From: JABJAG01 sp965222215 | GTDB taxonomy: Bacteria; Pseudomonadota; Alphaproteobacteria; UBA6615 | Reading direction: 5' to 3' | Assembly: GCA_965222215.1 (NCBI GenBank) | Contig: OZ244931.1 | Coordinates: 620,001 to 684,000 of the forward strand | DNA length: 64,000 nt | Translations under genes and position numbers: made by a program | Part shown: in pieces, positions 16,719 to 25,573 of the stretch | How the letters are laid out: every line of letters begins with the position of its first letter | Numbering within the stretch: position 1 is the first letter of the stretch | The notes under the pieces: generated by a model | The model's database searches: none | The model's input: the letters and a program-made list of their open reading frames with translations, nothing else | What the model was told of the DNA's origin: nothing

Positions 16719-17171
16719 CTAGTCAGGAAATCCGTCGAGTTGGCGCATCGCCTCGCCAAGCACGATGGCGAGCGCGGTGACCACGTTCAAGGAGCGTATC
16801 TGCGGCCGCATCGGGACCCGCAACCGCGCATCCGCCAGGGCGTGGATATCCTCCGGAACGCCGTCGCTTTCGCGACCGACGATCAGCGTATCGTCCGGCG
16901 CAAAATCAAAGTCAACGTGCCGTTGCGTCGCGCCGGTGGTCAGCAGCACGAGTCGGCCCGGTAACGCCGTTTGACGGTAGGTGTCCCACGAGATGTGTCG
17001 GGAAATATCGACCTGATCGATGTAGTCCATTCCGGCGCGACGAAACCGAGGATTGCCGAGAGCGAATCCGGCCGGTTCGATGATGTCGACCGGCACCCCG
17101 AGACAGGCAGCGAGGCGCAGGGCGGCGCCGGCGTTTTGCGGGATATCCGGCTGAAAGAGCGCGATGCGCAC
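16719..17171 (-). CDS. trmL: tRNA (cytidine/uridine-34-2'-O)-methyltransferase
   Basis: A SPOUT-class methyltransferase that modifies the wobble ribose of leucine tRNAs. The 150-residue protein has IALFQPDIPQNAGAALRLAACLG at the N-terminus. The knot motifs are LIVGRESDGVPE and RSLNVVTALAIVLGE. I start it at GTG 17171 (VRIALFQ), where GGGAG lies about 9 nt before; the reading frame opens farther upstream but without homology. It is divergent from petA with 285 bp between. Confidence 0.93.
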   Translation of the reverse strand: MRIALFQPDIPQNAGAALRLAACLGVPVDIIEPAGFALGNPRFRRAGMDYIDQVDISRHISWDTYRQTALPGRLVLLTTGATQRHVDFDFAPDDTLIVGRESDGVPEDIHALADARLRVPMRPQIRSLNVVTALAIVLGEAMRQLDGFPD

Positions 17172-17456
17172 GTTGGTATGCTCCCGAACGTGAATCGGTG
17201 CCGAAAATGGTCGGAATTCGGCAATACGGCAGGCTTGGCAAACCGCCGGGACTTCGATTATATCCCTCGAAGAATAGGGCGCACACGGGTTTGAGGGGGC
17301 TTCCCGGTATTTCACCGCCCGGCATGGCGACGTTGCGCCGCGTATTGCGGCACGGTGTCACATTGTTGGGCGGGGTCAAATCCCATAGGCCTCCGCAGGT
17401 ATGTGTGTGTAATGAAATTCTGCGGCGCGCGGCCGCTGAACCAAGGACAGTTGCCC

Positions 17457-18002
17457 ATGAGCGATGACACTCAGGATCACGGCGGTCATTCCGAAGGCCG
17501 GCGCGATTTTCTCTATCTGTCGGCGGGCGCCTTCGGCGCGGTCGGACTGGGGGCCGCGCTATGGCCGTTTATCAGTTCGATGAATCCATCGGCCGACGTT
17601 CTGGCCCTGTCCACCACCGAGGTCGATCTCTCTCTCGTTGAGGAAGGCCAGCGGGTGACCGTGAAATGGCAAGGTAAGCCGGTCTTCATCGACCGCCGAA
17701 CCGCGGCGGCGATCGAAGAAGCCGAGGCGACCGACTTGAGCGAATTGCGCGATCCGGAGACGGACGAGGCGCGCGTCTTGCAGCCGGAATGGCTGGTTGT
17801 GATCGGTGTGTGCACCCACCTGGGTTGCGTGCCCCTGGGCCAGAAGCCGTCGGAAAACCGCGGCGACTGGGGCGGCTGGTTCTGCCCCTGCCATGGATCG
17901 CACTACGATACGTCCGGTCGTATCCGGAAGGGGCCTGCGCCGCTGAACCTGCCGGTGCCGCCTTACGAGTTCCTGAACGACACCAGCATCAAGATCGGTT
18001 GA
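17457..18002 (+). CDS. petA: Ubiquinol-cytochrome c reductase, Rieske iron-sulfur subunit
   Basis: First gene of the cytochrome bc1 operon; 181 residues. It has a Tat-type anchor (GRRDFLYLSAG) and one membrane helix near 20-40. The two cluster-binding boxes are CTHLGC and CPCHGSHYD, which hold the [2Fe-2S] centre by two Cys and two His. It takes electrons from ubiquinol at the Qo site and passes them to cytochrome c1. ATG 17457 follows AAGGACAG; the open frame upstream (VCVMKFCGAR) is not part of the protein. Cytochrome b follows after 7 bp. Confidence 0.98.
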   Translation: MSDDTQDHGGHSEGRRDFLYLSAGAFGAVGLGAALWPFISSMNPSADVLALSTTEVDLSLVEEGQRVTVKWQGKPVFIDRRTAAAIEEAEATDLSELRDPETDEARVLQPEWLVVIGVCTHLGCVPLGQKPSENRGDWGGWFCPCHGSHYDTSGRIRKGPAPLNLPVPPYEFLNDTSIKIG

Positions 18003-18009
18003 GGCAGAC

Positions 18010-19329
18010 ATGAGCGCGGGAACCCATCAGAACGGGGGCACGGGAACGGGCCTCGTCAAGTGGATCGACAGCCGGCTGCCGATCTTCACCTATATGCAGA
18101 AGGAATACGCTGAGTTCGAAGCGCCCCGGAACTTCAACTGGTTCTGGAACTTCGGTGCGATCCTCACCTTCCTTCTGGTCATGATGATCATGACCGGCAT
18201 TTTCCTGGCGATGCAGTACACGCCGCACACGGCGATGGCGTTCGACTCCGTCGAACGCATCATGCGCGATGTGAACTTCGGCTGGCTGCTGCGCTACCTG
18301 CACGCCAACGGTGCGACCTTCTTCTTTATCGGCATCTACATCCACATGTTCCGCGGCATGTATTACGGCTCCTACAAGGCGCCCCGCGAACTGCTGTGGA
18401 TGCTGGGCGTGGTGATCCTGCTGCTGGCCATGGCCACGGCCTTCATGGGCTACGTCCTTCCCTGGGGCCAGATGAGCTTCTGGGGCGCGACGGTGATCAC
18501 CAACCTGTTCTCGGCCGTACCGCTGGTGGGCGATGCGATCGTGACCTTGCTGTGGGGCGGCTTCTCGGTCGACAACCCGACCCTGAACCGCTTCTTCGCG
18601 CTGCACTATCTGTTCCCGTTCCTGATTTTCGGCGTGGTGATCCTGCACGTGATCGCGTTGCACGTGACGGGCTCGAACAACCCGCTGGGCGTCGATCCGA
18701 AGGGGCCGCAGGACACCGTGCCGTTCCATCCGTACTACACGATGAAGGACAGCGTGGGCCTGGCGGCGTTCGTGACGATCATGGCCGCGTTCGTGTTCTT
18801 CGCGCCGAACTTCTTCGGCGAGCCGGAGAACTATCTCGAGGCCGCGCCGCTGAACACGCCGGCGCACATCGTGCCGGAATGGTACTTCCTGCCGTTCTTC
18901 GCAATCCTGCGCTCGATCGACTTCGATATCCTGTTCATCGAGGCCAAGCTGGGCGGCGTGATCGCGATGTTCGGCGCGATCTTCGTGCTGTTCGTCCTGC
19001 CGTGGCTGGACCGCTCTCCGGTGCGCAGTGCGAAGTTCCGTCCGGTCTACAAATGGTTCTTCTGGATCTTCCTGCTCGACTGCGTCGTGCTGGGCTATGT
19101 GGGCGGCAAGCCAACCGACGCGCCGGTATTCCCCGGCACGGAAGACTTCCTGATTATCCATCTGGGATACATCACCACCTTCTGGTACTTCGCGCATTTC
19201 CTGATCGTCATCCCGCTGCTCGGTATTTTCGAGCGCCCGAAACCGGTGCCCAAGAGTATTTCCGAAGCCGTACTCGGTGGCGGCAAGGCGGGCGCGTCCG
19301 CGACGGCCAAGCCGATGGAGAAAGCCTAA
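18010..19329 (+). CDS. petB: Cytochrome b of the bc1 complex
   Basis: The core membrane subunit carrying hemes bL and bH. The 439-residue protein has eight hydrophobic helices. The heme-ligand His pairs are in RYLHANGATFFFIGIYIHMF and in the helix around LHVIALHVTG. The Qo motif PEWY is present (VPEWYFLPFF). It is full length (bacterial fused type, not the split b6/IV form). It shares its stop with the start of cytochrome c1 as TAATG. Confidence 0.98.
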   Translation: MSAGTHQNGGTGTGLVKWIDSRLPIFTYMQKEYAEFEAPRNFNWFWNFGAILTFLLVMMIMTGIFLAMQYTPHTAMAFDSVERIMRDVNFGWLLRYLHANGATFFFIGIYIHMFRGMYYGSYKAPRELLWMLGVVILLLAMATAFMGYVLPWGQMSFWGATVITNLFSAVPLVGDAIVTLLWGGFSVDNPTLNRFFALHYLFPFLIFGVVILHVIALHVTGSNNPLGVDPKGPQDTVPFHPYYTMKDSVGLAAFVTIMAAFVFFAPNFFGEPENYLEAAPLNTPAHIVPEWYFLPFFAILRSIDFDILFIEAKLGGVIAMFGAIFVLFVLPWLDRSPVRSAKFRPVYKWFFWIFLLDCVVLGYVGGKPTDAPVFPGTEDFLIIHLGYITTFWYFAHFLIVIPLLGIFERPKPVPKSISEAVLGGGKAGASATAKPMEKA

Positions 19330-20114
19330 TGGGTATTGTCAGCATGTTTCGCCATACGGCTGTCGTTGTCGGTTTTGCGGCCTGCGCGTCCCTGTTCGCG
19401 ACGTCGGTTCAGGCGGCCGGCGAGGCCAAGAGCCCGGAAGATCAGGACTGGCACTTCGAGGGAATTTTCGGAACGGTCGACCTTGCATCCGCTCAACGGG
19501 GACTGCAGGTGTATCTGGAGGTTTGCTCGGGCTGCCACAGCCTGAAGCAGGTGGCCTACCGGAACCTGACCGATCTCGGCTTCACCGAAGAAGAGGTGAA
19601 GGCGATCGCCGCCAATTTCGAGACCGAGGCCGGCCCGAACGATGACGGCGAGATGTTTCTCCGACCGGCAATTCCGTCCGACAAATTCGTCTCGCCGTTT
19701 CCGAACGAGGAAGCCGCCAAAGCATCGAACAACGGCGCGGCGCCACCCGACCTGTCGCTTCAGGTCAAGGCGCATGCCGGCGGTGCGGACTATATTTATG
19801 CGCTGCTGACGGGCTACCAAGATCCTCCGGCGGACAAGGAAATCGGTCCCGGTCTCGCCTACAACGTCTATTTTCCCGGCAATGCCATTGCGATGCCCGC
19901 GCCGCTCTTTGAGGATGGGGTCGAGTATACCGACGGCACCCAGGCGACGGTTGAGCAGATGGCGTGGGACGTCACCAATTTCATGCAGTGGGCGGCGGAG
20001 CCCGAGATGGAAGAGCGCAAGAAGCTGGGCTTCAAGGTCGTTCTGTTCCTGATTATCCTGACCGCAATCCTGTATGCTGCGAAACGAAAGATGTGGTCGA
20101 ACGTCGACCACTAA
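19329..20114 (+). CDS. petC: Cytochrome c1 of the bc1 complex
   Basis: A 261-residue periplasmic heme subunit with a signal peptide (cleaved after SVQAA near 30). The heme-binding CSGCH lies near residue 61-65, and the axial Met in AIAMPAPLF. One C-terminal anchor helix (VVLFLIILTAILYAAKRK) fixes it to the membrane. It receives electrons from the Rieske protein and hands them to soluble cytochrome c. ATG 19329 overlaps the cytochrome b stop by one base. A strong terminator follows. Confidence 0.97.
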   Translation: MGIVSMFRHTAVVVGFAACASLFATSVQAAGEAKSPEDQDWHFEGIFGTVDLASAQRGLQVYLEVCSGCHSLKQVAYRNLTDLGFTEEEVKAIAANFETEAGPNDDGEMFLRPAIPSDKFVSPFPNEEAAKASNNGAAPPDLSLQVKAHAGGADYIYALLTGYQDPPADKEIGPGLAYNVYFPGNAIAMPAPLFEDGVEYTDGTQATVEQMAWDVTNFMQWAAEPEMEERKKLGFKVVLFLIILTAILYAAKRKMWSNVDH

Positions 20115-20132
20115 GCTGACACGCTTTCGGAC

Positions 20133-20165
20133 AAGGCCGCTTGCCTTCCGGTGAGCGGCCTTTTT
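20133..20165 (+). terminator. Rho-independent terminator of the bc1 operon
   Basis: GGCCGCT (20135-20141) pairs with AGCGGCC (20154-20160) across a 12-nt loop, then TTTTT (20161-20165). It lies 18 bp after the petC stop, closing the petABC transcript. Confidence 0.9.
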
Positions 20166-20203
20166 CGTGAGTATGAAGCGAAACTCAGAAACCGGGGGAT
20201 ATC

Positions 20204-21085
20204 ATGGCCAAAGAGACAATCGTGACCGCGGCGCTGACCGGCGGTCATATGAATTTCCAGAAGCATCCGAATTTTCCGATCACGCCCGAACAGATCGCGC
20301 GCGAGGCCATCGAGGCGCGCCAGGCGGGCGCGGCGGTTGCGCATATCCATGTGCGCGAGCCGGACGGATCGCGCTCGGGCAACCCCGCCTATTTCCGCGA
20401 AGTGGTCGAGCGCATCCGCGACGCGGATTGCGATATCCTGATCAATCTGACCACGGGCGAGGGCGCGCGCTTCATACCGGGCGATGACGACCCGAAAGTC
20501 GCGGGGCCCGGCTCGACCCTCGCCAGCCCGGAGACCCGGTTGCGTCACGTGCTGGAGCTGCGGCCGGACATCTGCACGCTCGACTGCGGCACCATGAATT
20601 TCGGCGAGGCGGTGTTCATGAACACGCCGGCGCATCTGCGCAAGATGGCCGAAATGATCAAGGATGCCGGCGTGAAGCCGGAGATCGAGGTGTTCGAGGC
20701 CGGCCATATTCGCCAGGCCATCGACCTGATCGACAGGGGACTGATCGAGAACCCGCCGCTGTTCCAGCTCTGCCTGGGCATTCCCTGGGGCGCGCCGGCG
20801 ACGCCGCAGATGCTGCAGGTGATGCAGAGCCTGCTGCCGCAGAACGCCAACTGGGCCGCGTTCGGCATCAGCCGGGCGGAGTTCCCGATCGTTGCCGAAG
20901 CCGTCAACAACAACGGTCACGTCCGCGTCGGGCTTGAGGACAACCTCTACCTCGAGAAGGGCGTGTTCGCGAGCAACGCGCAGCTCGTCGAGAAGGCGGT
21001 GCGGATCATGCGCGAGCTGGACGCGGAGCCGGTCGAGCCGGAACAGGCCCGCGAGATGCTCGAACTGTTGCCGCGCGCGCAATAA
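20204..21085 (+). CDS. BKACE family beta-keto acid cleavage enzyme (DUF849)
   Basis: A 293-residue TIM-barrel zinc enzyme. Members condense a beta-keto acid with acetyl-CoA to give acetoacetate and a CoA ester; the founding member cleaves 3-keto-5-aminohexanoate in lysine fermentation. Zn-site and catalytic motifs are seen: AAVAHIHVREPDG (two His), LINLTTGEGARF, CGTMNFGE and HVRVGLEDNLYL. BKACE enzymes vary in substrate, which cannot be read here. It is 11 bp before mtnP and probably co-transcribed with it. Confidence 0.92.
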   Translation: MAKETIVTAALTGGHMNFQKHPNFPITPEQIAREAIEARQAGAAVAHIHVREPDGSRSGNPAYFREVVERIRDADCDILINLTTGEGARFIPGDDDPKVAGPGSTLASPETRLRHVLELRPDICTLDCGTMNFGEAVFMNTPAHLRKMAEMIKDAGVKPEIEVFEAGHIRQAIDLIDRGLIENPPLFQLCLGIPWGAPATPQMLQVMQSLLPQNANWAAFGISRAEFPIVAEAVNNNGHVRVGLEDNLYLEKGVFASNAQLVEKAVRIMRELDAEPVEPEQAREMLELLPRAQ

Positions 21086-21096
21086 AGAGATCGCCC

Positions 21097-21987
21097 ATGA
21101 GCGCCAACCATGACGGCGTGCCGCCGGTTCTCGGCATCATCGGCGGGAGCGGAATCTACGATATCGAGGGGCTGACGGACGTCCGCTGGGAGGCGGTGAA
21201 CTCGCCGTTCGGCGCACCGTCGGACGAGCTGATGTTCGGCAACCTGGACGGTCTGCCCGTCGTGTTCCTGCCGCGCCATGGACGAGGACACCGGGTGCCG
21301 CCGTCCGAACTGAACTTTCGAGCCAACATCGATGCGTTGAAGCGTTCGGGCGTTACGGAGATCGTGTCCCTGTCGGCGGTCGGGTCGCTTCGCGAGGATC
21401 TGCCGCCGGGTACATTCGTGGTGGTGGACCAGTTCATCGACCGGACGTTCGCGCGGGTAAAGTCGTTCTTCGAAACCGGGCTGGTGGCGCATGTGTCGAT
21501 GGCCGACCCGGTGTGCGGCCGTCTTGGCGACGCGATCATGGATGCTGCCGGCGAAGCCGGGATCGACGCCGTGCGCGGCGGGACGTATCTCGTGATGGAG
21601 GGGCCGCAATTCTCGACCCGGGCCGAGTCGGAACTCTACCGGTCGTGGGGTTGTTCGGTGATCGGCATGACCAATATGCCGGAGGCCAAGCTCGCCCGTG
21701 AAGCCGAACTTTGCTACGCGACCGTGGCGATGGTCACCGACTACGATTGCTGGCACGACGACCATGACGACGTGACAGTGGATCAGATCATCAAGATCCT
21801 GCTCGAAAATGCCGACAATGGCCGGTCCCTTGTGCGGGTGCTCGCGTCCCGCCTGGCTGGCCGGGATGCCGTCTGCGGGCAAGGCTGTCATACGAGCCTC
21901 GACAATGCGCTGATCACCGCTCCGGATGCCCGTGACCCGGGAATCGCCGAAAGGCTTGCCGCCGTGGCGGGGCGCGTTCTGAAATAG
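21097..21987 (+). CDS. mtnP: S-methyl-5'-thioadenosine phosphorylase
   Basis: This enzyme splits 5'-methylthioadenosine (from polyamine or homoserine-lactone synthesis) into adenine and methylthioribose-1-phosphate for methionine salvage. The 296-residue chain has the phosphate loop IIGGSGIYDIEGL, LPRHGRGHRVPPSELNFRANIDAL, EGPQFSTRAESELYR and TDYDCWHDD. The last is characteristic of MTAP rather than of purine-nucleoside phosphorylase. Other salvage genes (mtnA, mtnB) are not in the window. Confidence 0.95.
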   Translation: MSANHDGVPPVLGIIGGSGIYDIEGLTDVRWEAVNSPFGAPSDELMFGNLDGLPVVFLPRHGRGHRVPPSELNFRANIDALKRSGVTEIVSLSAVGSLREDLPPGTFVVVDQFIDRTFARVKSFFETGLVAHVSMADPVCGRLGDAIMDAAGEAGIDAVRGGTYLVMEGPQFSTRAESELYRSWGCSVIGMTNMPEAKLAREAELCYATVAMVTDYDCWHDDHDDVTVDQIIKILLENADNGRSLVRVLASRLAGRDAVCGQGCHTSLDNALITAPDARDPGIAERLAAVAGRVLK

Positions 21988-22103
21988 CATCGCCTCGGCG
22001 CCGTCACGCTTGTCTTTCCGGCGAGTACACCGAAGTAATAGAATAAGACGCGCGCGGGGACGTCCGTGGTTTGGGCGCGGCGTTCGTGCGGGGGAGAAAA
22101 CAT

Positions 22104-22988
22104 ATGTCGGACAACAGCAATGATGGCGGCCCGATCGCCGGCATCGATCATGCACTGATCGGCGTCGCCGACCTTGAGGGCGCGCGCGAGACGTTCTCCC
22201 GGCTCGGATTCACCCTGTCACCGCGCGGCCGCCACATCGGCTGGGGCACCGGCAACTACACGGTGATGTTCGAACAGAGTTACGTCGAGCTGCTGGGTGT
22301 GGTCGACCCCAGCCAGTACATCCACCACCTCGACGAGTTTCTTAAAACCGGCGAAGGGCTGCTCAATGTGGCGCTGGCCACGGACGACGCCGAGGCGTCG
22401 TTCCGCTGGCTCCGGCGCCAGGGAATTGACGCCGCCCCGCCGGAAAGTCTCCAGCGGCTCCTGGAGAACGATGAAGGCCAGGAGACGCTGCAGTTCCGCA
22501 ACCTGTACCTTCCGTCCGACCTGACGCCGGGCCTGAGCACGTTCGCCTGCGAACACCTGACGCCCGACAAGTTGCGCCGCCCGAGCTGGCTGTCGCACCC
22601 CAACGGCGCGCGCGGGATTTCCGAGATGACCATCGTGATGGAGAATCTCGACGGGGTCCGTGACGCCTATGCGCGCCTGCTCGGCGAAGACGCGGTCACG
22701 GGTGACGAGCGCAAGGGCAACCTGACGGTCAACATGGGCGAGGACGAATTGTGGTTCGTTACGCCCAAGACGTTTCCCGAGCGCCACTACGACAAGACAA
22801 TCGACGAAAGCCTGCCCCTGCCGCGCCCGGCGGCCCTGACCCTGTCGGTCGCCGACCCGCAAGTGACGGCGCTCTATCTCACGGGCCAGCAGGTGGCGTT
22901 CGAGCGGGACAGCACGGAGGCCGTGATCGTCTCGTCCGACGAGGCGTGTGGCACGTTCCTTGTGTTCGCCGCCGACGAGGACGGCTGA
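22104..22988 (+). CDS. VOC family (glyoxalase-like) protein
   Basis: A 294-residue protein of the vicinal oxygen chelate superfamily. The first fold reads GIDHALIGVADLEGARETFSRLGFTLSPRG, with WGTGNYTVMFEQSYVELLGV; a second, weaker fold follows (SEMTIVMENLDGVRDAYARLLG). These could act as a dioxygenase, lyase or thiol-transferase; the substrate is unknown. The start ATG 22104 follows GGGGAG by about 7 nt. It ends 19 bp before the convergent dienelactone hydrolase. Confidence 0.88.
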   Translation: MSDNSNDGGPIAGIDHALIGVADLEGARETFSRLGFTLSPRGRHIGWGTGNYTVMFEQSYVELLGVVDPSQYIHHLDEFLKTGEGLLNVALATDDAEASFRWLRRQGIDAAPPESLQRLLENDEGQETLQFRNLYLPSDLTPGLSTFACEHLTPDKLRRPSWLSHPNGARGISEMTIVMENLDGVRDAYARLLGEDAVTGDERKGNLTVNMGEDELWFVTPKTFPERHYDKTIDESLPLPRPAALTLSVADPQVTALYLTGQQVAFERDSTEAVIVSSDEACGTFLVFAADEDG

Positions 22989-23007
22989 CACCCGGCTGGA
23001 TGATGCG

Positions 23008-23676
23008 CTAGCCGACGTTTTCCGACAGGAACTCCAGCGTGCGGCCCATGGCGGTTTTCGCCGATTCGGGGTGATAGGAACCGCGCCGCGAGCAGCTGAA
23101 GCCGTGGCCCGCGCCCTCGTAGATGAAGCTCGGGATATCGGGGTGCGCTTCCTCGACCTTCTTGACCCCGTCGAGGGGGATGCCCGCGTCCTCGGCGCCC
23201 CAGTGGAACATCACCGGGCACTGCGGGGACAGGTCGCCATTGGTGAGAATATCGCCGCCGTAGTAGCAAACCGCGGCCGTGACCGGTGAGTTGGCCGCCG
23301 CGAACCAGGCGACCGATCCGCCCATGCAGAAGCCGACGATCCCGATCTTGCCCACGCCGTCGATCTCGGCGATGGCCGCGTTCACATCGGTGACGACGTC
23401 GTCCCAGTCCAGGGCGCCCTTGAGCGCGCGTCCCTTGGCCATGCCGTCTTCCGTGAAATCGAGAACGGCGTCGCGCTCGTGGCGGTCGAACAGGGCGGGC
23501 GCGATCGCGACATAGCCTTCCTTGGCGAAGTTGTCGACGGTCTCGCGGATGTCGTCGTTCACGCCGAAAATTTCCTGGATGATGACGATTCCGCCGCGCG
23601 GGTCGCCCGCCGGCTCCGCCTTGTAGGCGTCGAGTTCGTGGCCGTCAGCCGCGGTCAGTTTGAGGTCCGTGCCCAT
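23008..23676 (-). CDS. Dienelactone hydrolase family protein
   Basis: An alpha/beta hydrolase of 222 residues. The triad is visible: nucleophile Cys in IGIVGFCMGGS, Asp in WGAEDAGIP, His in EGAGHGFSC. The family contains carboxymethylenebutenolidase, but many members act on other esters, so specificity is open. The start at 23676 (MGTDLKL) follows GGGGAG by about 8 nt; an upstream ATG (23712) lacks such a site. Its stop is close to the convergent VOC gene. Confidence 0.93.
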   Translation of the reverse strand: MGTDLKLTAADGHELDAYKAEPAGDPRGGIVIIQEIFGVNDDIRETVDNFAKEGYVAIAPALFDRHERDAVLDFTEDGMAKGRALKGALDWDDVVTDVNAAIAEIDGVGKIGIVGFCMGGSVAWFAAANSPVTAAVCYYGGDILTNGDLSPQCPVMFHWGAEDAGIPLDGVKKVEEAHPDIPSFIYEGAGHGFSCSRRGSYHPESAKTAMGRTLEFLSENVG

Positions 23677-23730
23677 GTCGATGTCTCCCCCTGGGATGAT
23701 TGGGTTTTCCAAGCGTGCGGATATCCTAGC

Positions 23731-24831
23731 CTACACGTTGAAACGGAACAGCATCACGTCGCCGTCCTTGACCACATAGTCGCGTCCCTCCTGGCGCATG
23801 CGCCCGGCGTCCTTCGCGCCCTGTTCGCCGGCATGGGCGATGTAGTCGTTGTAGGCGATGGTTTCAGCCCGGATAAAGCCTTTCTGGAAGTCGGTGTGGA
23901 TGCGCCCGGCCGCTTCCGGGGCCGTCGCGCCCCGGGCCACGGTCCAGGCGCGCGATTCCTTGGGTCCGGCCGTGAAAAACGTGATCAGGTGCAGCAGGTC
24001 GTATCCCGCCCGGATGACCCGCGACAGGCCGGTTTCCTCGAGGCCGAGGCCCTCGAGGAACTCCATCCGGTCCGCCGGATCGTCGAGCTGCGCGACTTCG
24101 GCCTCGATGGCGGCGGACACGATCACCGCCGCGGCGCCGACATCGGCCGCCATTTTCTCGACCGCCTGCGTGTGGGCGTTTCCGTCCGCGGCCGATTCCT
24201 CGTCGACATTGCAGATGTAGAGGACCGGCTTCGCCGTGAGGAGCTGAAGCTGGCGGAACGCGGCCTGTTGGTCGTTGGAAATTGCGGCCGTGCGCGCGGG
24301 TTTGCCTTCACGCAGGACGGCGACGACGGGTTCGAGGAGCGCGGTTTCCGCCTTCGCGTCCTTGTCGCCGCCGCGCGCGCGCTTTTCCGCTGTTTCGGCG
24401 CGGCGTTCGACGGATTCGAGGTCCGCGATCAGCAGCTCGGTTTCCACGATCTCCGCATCGCGGACGGGGTCCACGCTGCCCTCGACATGGGTGATCTCGC
24501 CGCCGTCGAAGCAGCGCAAAACGTGGCAGACCGCGTCGACCTCCCGGATGTGCGAGAGAAACTTGTTTCCCAGACCTTCGCCCTTGCTGGCGCCGCGCAC
24601 GAGGCCCGCGATATCGACGAACTCCAGATAGGTCGGAACGACGTTTTCCGATTTCGCCAGCGCGGCCAGCTCGTTGAGGCGCGGGTCCGGAACCGCCACG
24701 CGGCCGGCATTCGGCTCGATGGTGCAGAACGGGTAGTTCGCGGACTCGGCCTGCGCGGTGGCGGTCAGCGCGTTGAAAAGGGTCGATTTGCCGACGTTGG
24801 GCAATCCGACAATGCCGCAGTTGAAACCCAT
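23731..24831 (-). CDS. ychF: Redox-regulated ATPase/GTPase YchF
   Basis: A universal Obg-related P-loop protein (OLA1 in eukaryotes) linked to ribosome or stress functions, which hydrolyses ATP rather than GTP. G1 is GLPNVGKSTLFNAL at the N-terminus. G3 is FVDIAGLVRGASKGEGLGN. The G4 position reads ICNVDEE, the altered form expected of YchF. A coiled-coil follows, and the C-terminal TGS domain runs from TFFTAGPKESRAW. At 366 residues it is complete. It is one base from the pth stop, so the two are co-translated. Confidence 0.97.
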   Translation of the reverse strand: MGFNCGIVGLPNVGKSTLFNALTATAQAESANYPFCTIEPNAGRVAVPDPRLNELAALAKSENVVPTYLEFVDIAGLVRGASKGEGLGNKFLSHIREVDAVCHVLRCFDGGEITHVEGSVDPVRDAEIVETELLIADLESVERRAETAEKRARGGDKDAKAETALLEPVVAVLREGKPARTAAISNDQQAAFRQLQLLTAKPVLYICNVDEESAADGNAHTQAVEKMAADVGAAAVIVSAAIEAEVAQLDDPADRMEFLEGLGLEETGLSRVIRAGYDLLHLITFFTAGPKESRAWTVARGATAPEAAGRIHTDFQKGFIRAETIAYNDYIAHAGEQGAKDAGRMRQEGRDYVVKDGDVMLFRFNV

Positions 24832-24832
24832 C

Positions 24833-25549
24833 TCAGTCGCGTCCCCGCAGTTTGTTCATCGCCCGGGACAACGCCGATCCCAGCGCTGTTTCATCCGGTT
24901 TGCCGCTGTCCGGTGTGTGTCCGGCGCCCGGCCCGGTTTCGCGTGGCGGAGCGGATGGCGCGTCGTCGGCGCCGCGGTCGCCCTGGACCGCCATCGAGAC
25001 GCGGCTCATGAAATCGCCGGCCTGCCCGTCAAGCAGCGACGGCAGTTCGTCGGCGACCGCCGTCAGTTCGCGTTCGACCCAATCGCGGTCCGCCTTCGAG
25101 AAGTCGCCCAGCACGTGGCCGCTGACCCGCGCCTTGTCGCCCGGATGGCCGATCCCGAGGCGCACGCGCCAGTAGTTCTTGTCGCCGAGATGGGCGTCGA
25201 TGCTGCGCAGGCCGTTATGCCCCGCGTGCCCGCCGCCCTGCTTGACCCGGATTTTTCCGGCGGCGAGGTCGATCTCGTCGTAGATCACGATCACGTCCTC
25301 GGCCGACAGCTTGTAGAAACGCACCGCTTCGCCGACGGCGCGGCCGGATTCGTTCATGAAGGTCGTCGGCTTGAGGACGATGACCTTCTCGCCGGCGATA
25401 TCGCCCTCGCTGACGTCGCCCTGGAACTTGGCGCGCGGCGCGGACAGGTTGTGGCGGCGGATGATTTCATCCGCCGCCATGAACCCGATATTGTGGCGTT
25501 GGTTCTTGTGCTTCGGTCCGGGATTTCCCAGACCCACGACAAGTCGCAT
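24833..25549 (-). CDS. pth: Peptidyl-tRNA hydrolase
   Basis: Recycles tRNA from prematurely released peptidyl-tRNA. The N-terminus VVGLGNPGPKHKNQRHNIGFMA contains the catalytic His (near residue 20), with Asn/Asp positions in KPTTFMNESG and DEIDLAAGKIRVKQGGGHAGHNGLRSI. At 238 residues it is longer than the usual about 195; the extra tail is Pro/Gly-rich and probably disordered. It lies between rplY and ychF, a conserved arrangement. Confidence 0.96.
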   Translation of the reverse strand: MRLVVGLGNPGPKHKNQRHNIGFMAADEIIRRHNLSAPRAKFQGDVSEGDIAGEKVIVLKPTTFMNESGRAVGEAVRFYKLSAEDVIVIYDEIDLAAGKIRVKQGGGHAGHNGLRSIDAHLGDKNYWRVRLGIGHPGDKARVSGHVLGDFSKADRDWVERELTAVADELPSLLDGQAGDFMSRVSMAVQGDRGADDAPSAPPRETGPGAGHTPDSGKPDETALGSALSRAMNKLRGRD

Positions 25550-25573
25550 GGCGTCGATCTCCGACGCGAGGGG

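Noticed and set aside
17355..17456. Upstream extension of the Rieske gene
   Set aside because: The extra N-terminus has no homology, and ATG 17457 has the ribosome site and leads directly into the Tat motif.
18396..20114. 572-codon frame that ends in cytochrome c1
   Set aside because: Its first 311 codons run out of frame through cytochrome b. Only the part from ATG 19329 is the real gene.
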